Shown here in pieces: positions 16,717 through 23,068 of a stretch of 23,068 nucleotides of DNA; position 1 is the stretch's first letter; each line of letters begins with the position of its first letter. The translations under genes were made by a program, and so were the position numbers. This DNA comes from Haplosporangium gracile. Lineage: Eukaryota; Mortierellomycota; Mortierellomycetes; Mortierellales; Mortierellaceae. Where the stretch lies: positions 1-23,068 of the forward strand of contig JAAAUF010000555.1 of NCBI GenBank assembly GCA_015499985.1, given 5' to 3'. The notes beneath the pieces were generated by a model. That model made no database searches and had not been told where the DNA came from. It was given only the letters and a program-made list of their open reading frames with translations.

Positions 16717-18369
16717 TTATTTGGTATCCTTATCAGGTTTACTATACGCCCTATTCAAGAACTCCGTGCTTGGATATGTATGCACCGCTGGGGCCGTCCG
16801 AGAATAATTTGAGGAAATGTAGTCGTATTCTTGCAGAGCGTATGGACCAGGCGACCCTATGTTACTGTTACTTGTTTTTGTGTTTGGAGTTGTGTGAGTA
16901 TTGCTGTTTGTAGTGTTTGTGAAAATGGTACTCACATTGACGACGAGAGTTGCAATTGCTGTTGCAGTTGTAATTGCTGCTGCTGCTTAAGATGTAATTG
17001 CTGTTGTAGGTACAGTTGTTGCTGCAGAGGTGACGAAAGTTGCTGTTCCTGCTGTTGAAGCGTAACTGCCACTTCAGGTCGAGTTGTTGCTGCTGAATCT
17101 CCAGAGCCCTCATCCTTATGTCCATAGCACTGTCTCCCATTTGCGCAATCGCCTGTGGACCTTGTTTGGGAGTACCAGCGACTATTGCGCTGGAGTCATA
17201 CCCACCGCCCTCCAATATTGCCACTGGTGCGCTTTGCGCTAATCTGGCACCACCTGCAGCAGCATGAGTCTGCTTGTCCTGAGGTGCGATCGTTTGGACA
17301 GGTCCGAATCCTGCGGCGTATTTCTTGGTGTTATCCTGTTCCTCGTCATCGTCATCGTTGTGATTGTTGTTGGTATAGGTGCTGTGGTTGTCATTGTGGG
17401 TTGTCTTGATAGAGAGCAAGGGCATGCCCTTTTGTATTGGCCTTAGTTGCTGAGTTCCTGTTGTTTTCTACATTGAAGAGAAAAAAGGAAATAAAAAAGA
17501 AATAGAACCCAGAGTTAGATTTCCTCAGCCCATCTTCACCTTCAAATGGAATCCACAGATTAAAAAAGCCAAGCCTTCAGCGGATACACACTGGCTGACA
17601 GGCGAGTATGTAGAAAAAACAAAAGGATGCACCATGGTGGACCAGGTCATGATGTCAACGGCCAACTCTGGGATAACATTCTCTGCGGGCTTCACGCCCG
17701 CCGTCTGATAACCTCCCCAATAAAGAATACTCTTTCTGGACGCACACTACACACTCCCATAGTACCACCTCGCCTCAAACCGAACCGTCCCTGCAGACGA
17801 AAACGGATTCGGGGTGTCAAGTGTGTGATATTCGCGTGGTAGGGTCAAGGGTATCCATTGTCATCCTGGCGGGATCCGTATAACCCGTCGCTAGGTACAC
17901 AAGCTCCGTTCTCGCATCCGTAGCCACCCCAACACCCTGCTACTTCATATCCGCAAACGCCAAACTCGACTATACCCAAGTTCCTGTCTCAATCCGGAAC
18001 TCATATACGGCATTAAAAGCTGGCAAATGGGACACCAACATGCGTTTCTGATCAGCTGTAAAAGTAGCAGGATAGATGGAGTTTGCAGGGCCTGGGTTAG
18101 GATTGTCCATGCAGGTTTAGTGGCAATCCAGGGAGTGATGAGATCGAAGGTGATGAGCTGGTTGGTGGATGGGGCGTTGGAGTTGCGGGAGACAGATCCG
18201 CCGAAGGTAAAGAGGTTTGTTTTTGTGTGCACTAATGCTGCTGCAGAGACGAGATAGACTGTGGATTGGGTGGAGGTGTGATGTAGAAGTAAAGAGGAGG
18301 GGAGGAGTGTGAGGTAGACGAGGGTTGTGACGTGAGCGATCTTCTTCGTGTTGTTGTTAATGGGGGCAT
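16717..18369 (-). pseudogene. Decayed Kelch-repeat membrane-protein gene (copy 2)
   Basis: The old ATG is the complement of 18367-18369, followed by a C-run one base short of keeping the frame. The next frame reads a signal peptide (VTTLVYLTLLPSSLLL) and blade 1 (TKTNLFTFGGSVSRN ... PAWTIL). After a shift near 18100 it reads NPGPANSIYPATFTADQKRM, then QGVGVATDARTELVYLATGY, then after a shift near 17825 RWYYGSV-stop-C, SILYWGG and MTWSTM, where exon 1 ends at 17633. A 165-nt intron (GTGCAT...GTAG) leads to KTTGT, the start of the family's exon 2, and then directly to the tail with EIQQQQLDLKWQL. After a shift near 17055 come a long Gln-rich stretch and QEYDYISSNY. In-frame TAG codons lie at 17970, 17940 and 17747. 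Blades 4-5 and the membrane span are absent. Confidence 0.85.
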
Positions 18370-18944
18370 GGCTCTATGAAGAGTATCCTGGACTGAAGGT
18401 GCGAAGGATAGGATGGTGAAGGTGGGAAATGATCACTAGATGTATGTGTATGTGAGGTGTGAAAGGGATGACTGAGAGATGAGTGAGTCAGGAACGGGGC
18501 ATGAAGGACAAGTAAAGAGGGAATGGAGAAAAGAAGAGGAAAAGGTGACAAAGCAGGAGTAGAATAAGATAAGAAAACAACAAAAGACTGAAAGCGACGG
18601 GCGAAGACAACTCAGCCCTCTGGTTCAATGATCGAAAGAGAGAATGACTAGCTGTAAGTTTACGCACACACACAGCTCCCCCATCCCATCCCATTTTTCC
18701 CTCTCCGCAACTCTCTCAAACCCACGCACGACGCTGCTCTCAAAAAACAGAAATAAACTTTTGCGTGGAGGAAAATTCCTTAACTCGTCAAAAACTATCG
18801 CCGATCGTGTAAACGCCGAGGAAGAACGGATAGAAAAAAAAGGGGCATAAAGGTCAAATCACTGTTGCCATGCGGTTTTGTATATGATGGTTAATTGATG
18901 TCTGTTTGTTCTGACGAGGAGTCTCGGAGCAGATGAATTGTTTT

Positions 18945-18950
18945 CACGTG
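18945..18950. promoter_or_regulatory. E-box CACGTG
   Basis: This palindromic CACGTG in TTTCACGTGAA, a nearly symmetrical 11-mer, is a candidate bHLH site in the divergent promoter region. It is about 975 bp from the ATG of the intact Kelch gene. Confidence 0.3.
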
Positions 18951-19060
18951 AAGGCTTGCTTACACTGTTCGCAACAAGTCTCTTCGCCCTTGCTGATTGA
19001 CTTTCTTTTTTTTTTTACCTGAGGAAGGTCTGGGCATTGCTTAGTATCTATGTGCTGGCA

Positions 19061-19091
19061 AAAGAAGGAAAGAAAGAAAGAAGGAAGGAGG
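19061..19091. repeat. GAAA/GGAA microsatellite
   Basis: Purine tetranucleotide repeats (AAGA, AAAG and GGAA units) run without interruption for about 30 bp. A second block, GGGA x4, lies at 19169-19184. Confidence 0.8.
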
Positions 19092-19271
19092 ATAGAAATA
19101 CAACGACCTTGGTCGTTTTCTATTATATTAATAGCAAAGAGAGAAAGAGAGTGACGGGATGAAGAAGAGGGAGGGAGGGAGGGAATGTAATCAGGACAAC
19201 GGTGAAGCTCTATCAACCATAAAATCCAAAGGGGCTCTTGCCCTTGGCTGATAGGTCAACACCCATTTATG

Positions 19272-19277
19272 CACGTG
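19272..19277. promoter_or_regulatory. E-box CACGTG (GCACGTGAT context)
   Basis: CACGTG in TGCACGTGATG shares its left context with the sites at 7323 and 9532. It lies about 650 bp before the ATG of the 663-aa Kelch gene, much like the distance of the 9532 site from the ATG at 10172. Confidence 0.3.
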
Positions 19278-19924
19278 ATGATTCTAATTTTCCTGTAATT
19301 GAAAATGATAGGGATCCTTTGCTGACAATGGGTCCCTACAGCAAAGAGCACTCGCCTTACACCTCCTCACTCGAGGGCCATGTCTACTTTGCCCCGCCAT
19401 CGACAAAATAAAAATAACGACGCTTGCTTGTTACTTTGGCGCTTAGCAACCAAAAATTTGTGCTTTCCTGTTTGTTGAAGCGGTCAAAATGGTCTGAATC
19501 CAGAAAGCGGGACTCCTGTTCACCCATTCGCCAATCCTGGTGTTTTTTCAGCCTCCTGTCTGTTATTCTCTGGATCAAGGGACAAATAAGGTACTCCTGC
19601 ATTGTTTCCTTCCCTTCCCCTAAATATCTCTTCGCCCTCCTTATTTTTTTCCTCTTCACTTCCTTCTTGGCATACATACTGCAACAAATAAACAAACAGC
19701 AAACGTAGCTCCTTTCTGACTCTTCTTTTTTAACTAAACTTGCACCACTCACAAGCCTTCTTTTTCTTTCTCTCTTTCATTTCTCTTGTGCTTTGTAATA
19801 CCACTACCGTTAGCGCCCCGCTCCTCTTTCGCCATCACTAGTCTTCTTTCTCAATCCTCACTAAAAGTCACACTACCAAAACCCTACAAGTTTAGGGATC
19901 GAGCCAAAACAGAACAGCCCTGAC

Positions 19925-22121
19925 ATGATGGCGCCTCGGCTCAGTCGTTCTCCGATAGCACACATTCCTAAACTACTTCTCCTCAGCCTGTGTTTCCTTC
20001 TCACCCTCTCGACTCATCGCCTCGCATTCGCCCAGACCTACTACACCCCAATCGTTGTCTCAGGAGCAGCCTTCGTAAGAACCACATCCGACCTCTACGT
20101 CATCAGTGGTGCTGCAGGTGCAAACCCAGGCATCCAAGTTTCCCAACTCGTCTCTCTTGACCTAAACACCTCCTGGAACACCACCAACCCAGCGTGGACT
20201 AAACACAACGACGGACCAAAGCAAGATCTCTTCCCTGCCGCCTTCTCCTCTGACGAAAAGATTCTCTACCTCTTCCACCTCCCCCAAACCAGTTCTCCAT
20301 ATCAATGGGATTCGAATACTGAGAACTGGGCAGAGATGACAAATGTCAAGTTTGCCAATGCGACTTGGCAGGGGATTGGGGCTGTCACTGACCCGAGGAC
20401 AGGGTTGATTTATATGGCGGGTGGGTATAACGATGATTCCAATCTGGGGAGCGATCCGACATTTTTGGCGATGGATGTGTTTGATCCCGTATCGCAGACG
20501 GTTAATAGGACACATTTGACGTTGCCGCCGAGTACGTTCTTGTCGAGGATTTATTATGGGAATGTGTGGTGTAAGGCAAGGAGTAGTATTTTATATTGGG
20601 GTGGGCATGCGTACAAGCAATCCTCTATGGCTAAGATTGATATGATCTCCGAATTCAAACCTGATACTCAGACCTGGGCCACCATGGTAACCTTTTGCTC
20701 TTCTTTTTTTTGTTGGCCATTTGACAACTATGCCTCAACCGATAAATTTCTAAACACACTTTTTTATTATGATGATGTAGGTGACTACAGGAACAACACC
20801 GGCAATGAGAGCCGACCACTGCATGGTTCCAAGTACGGTCTTCTTTGCTTGTCCGATCTCGTCAACTGTACTATGTATTTTTGTAAACTAATTATTATTC
20901 ATTCCTCTTCTACTGGCTTTTTTGCGAACCAAAATAACAATAGACGAGGATGGGTCAAAAGTAATCGTCTACGGTGGGCGTCTCGAGAACGGGACTGTCG
21001 TCGGCGACATCTCCATCCTCGACATTGCCACCCAAACCTGGACACTTGGAGGCGTCGGTCCGCCCCGCTTATATCCAGCTTGTGCTGTTGCAGGAGACCA
21101 GCTGATCATCTGGGGTGGGAAACCTGCTGACAATATGCCGCCTCCACCTGAATTGATCATTTATAATTTTGTTACGCGGACGTTGGTTACTCAGTATACC
21201 CCGCCGGTGACTTACAGGGATCTGAAGGACCCGCCGCCGTTGACGAGAACGACTGCGCCCTGGCCTGTTTCGCCGGGGAATGGGAAGGTGGGTTCGGATA
21301 ATGGGGCAAGGGGTCTTGAGGGGGCGGCGGGGCCACCTGTTGGGGCTATTGTAGGAGGAGTTGTTGCAGGTGTGGTTTTGATTATTGTTGGTGTTGGGGC
21401 CTTGGTTTTCAGACGACGACGGCTGACACGAGGAGAGGGAGGGCAAGGAGGTCCGGGGCTGGATGAGAAGAACAAGGGGGTTTTTTTTGAGGCATGGGCA
21501 AACGGACAGAGTGGGTTAGCAATCTTGAAGAGACGAGCAAGAGCACCCTTCGGAGGAAAGACCAAAAAGCAGGAGGATCTCCAGGAGGAAAGGAAGCAGC
21601 CAGCCAGTGAGGAGGCTGAATTGCAGCAGACACTGCAGGAACTTCAAGATCTCGAGAGCCAACAACAGGAGTTGGAACAGAAACGACTCCAGCTTGTCCT
21701 ACGACAACAGCAAGTGCCATACCCTCTACCACCGCCTCTGGCAACGAATACGCCTGGCCAGTTACGAAGACCAACAGAGTACTCAGAGTCATTGTCCGAG
21801 TACCGCCCTCCGCCCAATAACCCCGGGTTTGTTACGCCTCCCTCTTTGTCTTTCGCGGAGAGAAACTCGAATTTTTTTGGCTTTGAAGATGATGGTGGCG
21901 ATGGTGCAGGGAAGGTGGGCGAGAGGAGGACGGTGCAGGATATGACGGGGTTGTCGACGAATTTCATGGACTGGGCGGTTCAATCGCCCAATAATCCGCA
22001 TGCTATTGTTGCTTCCGCTGGCGTTGGTATTGGTAATGGGGGCGGGAGTCGACCGGTGTATTTACAACACCAGCAACGACAGCAGCAGCATCAACAGTAT
22101 TCTCGAGCAATGTCGATGTAA
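19925..22121 (+). CDS. Kelch-repeat single-span membrane protein, 663 aa, three exons
   Basis: Coding is join(19925..20686, 20781..20832, 20944..22121). Introns are 94 and 111 nt (GTAACC...GTAG, GTACGG...ATAG). There are two adjacent ATGs (19925, 19928). The signal peptide ends near A36-Q37 (THRLAFA-QT). Propeller strands are DLYVISG, GLIYMAGG, SILYWGG, KVIVYGG and LIIWGG. A Pro/Gly linker is followed by a membrane span at about 405-427 (GAIVGGVVAGVVLIIVGVGAL) and basic RRRR. The tail holds a Gln/Glu coiled coil (residues about 490-530, LQELQDLESQQQELEQKRLQ) and ends in a His/Gln-rich stretch. The expected product is a type I surface protein with an extracellular propeller, paralogous to the 679-aa gene. 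Exon 2 encodes VTTGTTPAMRADHCMVP. The AATAAA at 22125-22130 is very close to the stop. The ligand and any signalling role are unknown. Confidence 0.87.
20687..20780 (+). other. Intron 1 of the 663-aa Kelch gene
   Basis: It runs from GTAACC directly after the ATG codon of ...WATM to GATGTAG, with a CTAAAC branch-like site upstream of the acceptor. It is 94 nt and phase 0. Reading through it would replace the blade strand with non-family sequence. Confidence 0.85.
20833..20943 (+). other. Intron 2 of the 663-aa Kelch gene
   Basis: It runs from GTACGG to CAATAG, 111 nt, phase 1: the codon is A from exon 2 plus AC from exon 3, giving Asn. After it the frame reads EDGSKVIVYGG, which aligns with DDGKLVIVYGG in the paralogue. 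Confidence 0.87.
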
Positions 22122-23068
22122 AGTAATAAAAGGATGCGGCGATCAATCGATAGAGAGAAAGGGTTGCTTAGATTGTTGTAGTTTTCTCTGTTAGGTTAGT
22201 TTGGTCGTTGCGCCGCTTTGAGAGGGAAGAAAGCAAGTGCACAGTCAAATGGCCAAAAAAAAAAAAATGGTCGTTTTTGAGCAGGAGGGATTACTCCTGG
22301 TGTGTGAAAGGGCGCAAAACCCCTTTTTGTTATTTTCTCCTCTTCAAAATATCGACCTTGATGGGTGAGGGGGAAAAGCACAGACACGAACACATATCAA
22401 TGCTCTTTCTTGCACCATTGTAGTTTCGATCACAGACTTTGACTCACCACGCTCTCATACGACCGCTACACAGAAACGAATTGACACAGAGGGACCGCCT
22501 CGTTATACTCGTTGCATCCGATTCATTCATTCGTTCGGCCCTTTGTTAATTCACTGCCCATGTACCCTCATTCACACTTTTTGCTTGGCCATATGTTGGT
22601 GTGGTTCTCCCAGCCAACAAAAAAAAGAAGCCGAAGTGCAAGGTGTACAGAAAGTCAAAAAAGTAAGGGGTGCGTTTGGAATTCTTGCTTGTTATTCCAA
22701 CTTGCCCTCCCTCCTCATTTGGTCAACTTTGTTACCAAGACCCTAATGCAAAAGCAAACAATACAGGTTTTGGTCATCTTTCTCGTTCGGTGGTTCAAAG
22801 GATTTACAGGAGTTGCACGCCAAGAGGTGGATTTGGTATTTTCGCCCCTCTTGCCTTGTCCTTGTTACTGTCCCCTTTCTTTTTTTTCCTTGTCTAAGGA
22901 TGGAGACATGCATATTTGCTCCCTTAAAAAAAGTCATTTTTTTCCCCTCAACTTTTTCACTCACACTGTTCCCACAGCAAAACAAACATACAAACAAACG
23001 AACAAACAAACAATTATGTTCTTCCTGTTGAACGCTCATCAATACTCACACCGTCTTCTGCCTCCTTT
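22122..23068. other. 3' flank of the 663-aa Kelch gene to window end
   Basis: AATAAA at 22125-22130 follows the stop by four bases. The rest is AT-rich, with short homopolymers (A-run at 22255-22266), a CT-rich tract at 22840-22975 and an AAAC repeat at 22978-23012. The CT-rich tract and position suggest the leader of a plus-strand gene beyond the window, but no coding start is supported. Confidence 0.45.
22978..23012 (+). repeat. AAAC (CAAA) microsatellite
   Basis: An imperfect AAAC/CAAA tetranucleotide repeat, about 35 bp, interrupted by AAAT- and AACG-type variants. Confidence 0.75.

Larger units (their letters stand above)
18370..19924. other. Divergent region between Kelch pseudogene 2 and the 663-aa Kelch gene
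   Basis: This 1.55-kb region contains the old promoter of the pseudogene (purine-rich plus strand, 18370-18560) and the CT-rich leader of the intact gene (about 19750-19860). Between them lie E-boxes at 18945 and 19272, GAAA/GGAA microsatellites at 19061-19091 and a GGGA run at 19169-19184. A 122-codon minus frame (19384-19752) lacks any recognisable domain and was not called. Confidence 0.5.

Noticed and set aside
19384..19752. 122-codon minus-strand frame upstream of the 663-aa Kelch gene
   Set aside because: It is Lys/Arg/Glu-rich from a CT-rich leader read backwards, with no homology signal or splice support.
1..23068. CRISPR arrays, rRNA, bacterial operons or ribosome-binding sites
   Set aside because: No regularly spaced repeats or rRNA-like sequence were seen. 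Spliceosomal introns and long spacers mark the DNA as eukaryotic.

Overview
The window looks like nuclear DNA of a filamentous fungus. Protein genes are single-exon or carry short GT-AG introns (94-125 nt in the cleanest cases), intergenic stretches are long and pyrimidine-rich on the coding side, and there are no operons or Shine-Dalgarno sites. The gene content (divergent F-box/leucine-rich-repeat proteins, and signal-peptide/Kelch/single-membrane-span proteins with Gln-rich tails) resembles early-diverging soil fungi of the Mortierella group. That placement is an inference from protein style, not a database result.

Layout, left to right. (1) 3-958, plus: the 3' part of a two-exon coiled-coil protein. 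(2) 1363-3588 and 5083-6795, minus: two large single-exon F-box/LRR proteins of 741 and 570 aa. (3) 7841-9253 and 10172-11131, plus: two tandem F-box paralogues. The first is complete (470 aa). The second is cut to 319 aa, and its stop codon lies inside a 219-bp Tc1/mariner-type miniature element at 11112-11330, which has TA target duplications and near-perfect terminal inverted repeats. (4) 11500-22121: a cluster of four Kelch-repeat membrane-protein loci. Two are intact: 12986-15380 minus, 679 aa, and 19925-22121 plus, 663 aa. Both have three exons with a conserved 52-nt middle exon. Two are decayed: about 11500-12372 minus and 16717-18369 minus. (5) 22122-23068: AT-rich and low-complexity DNA with no gene recognised.

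How the genes may work together. The F-box proteins are expected to present LRR-bound targets to an SCF ubiquitin ligase. The Kelch proteins should display a beta-propeller outside the cell, joined through one membrane helix to a Gln-rich cytoplasmic coiled coil. Nothing in the sequence links the two families functionally. They look like neighbouring, rapidly duplicating and decaying paralogue families.

The strongest observations are the two Kelch pseudogenes, which were read here by following three frames against the intact copies. Their nonsense codons can all be explained by C-to-T or G-to-A transitions, one intron donor is mutated, and both lack the same blade-4/5 plus membrane-span segment. 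The MITE in the truncated F-box gene and the 52-nt exon shared by the two intact receptors come next. No tRNA, rRNA, CRISPR array or complete transposase gene was found.
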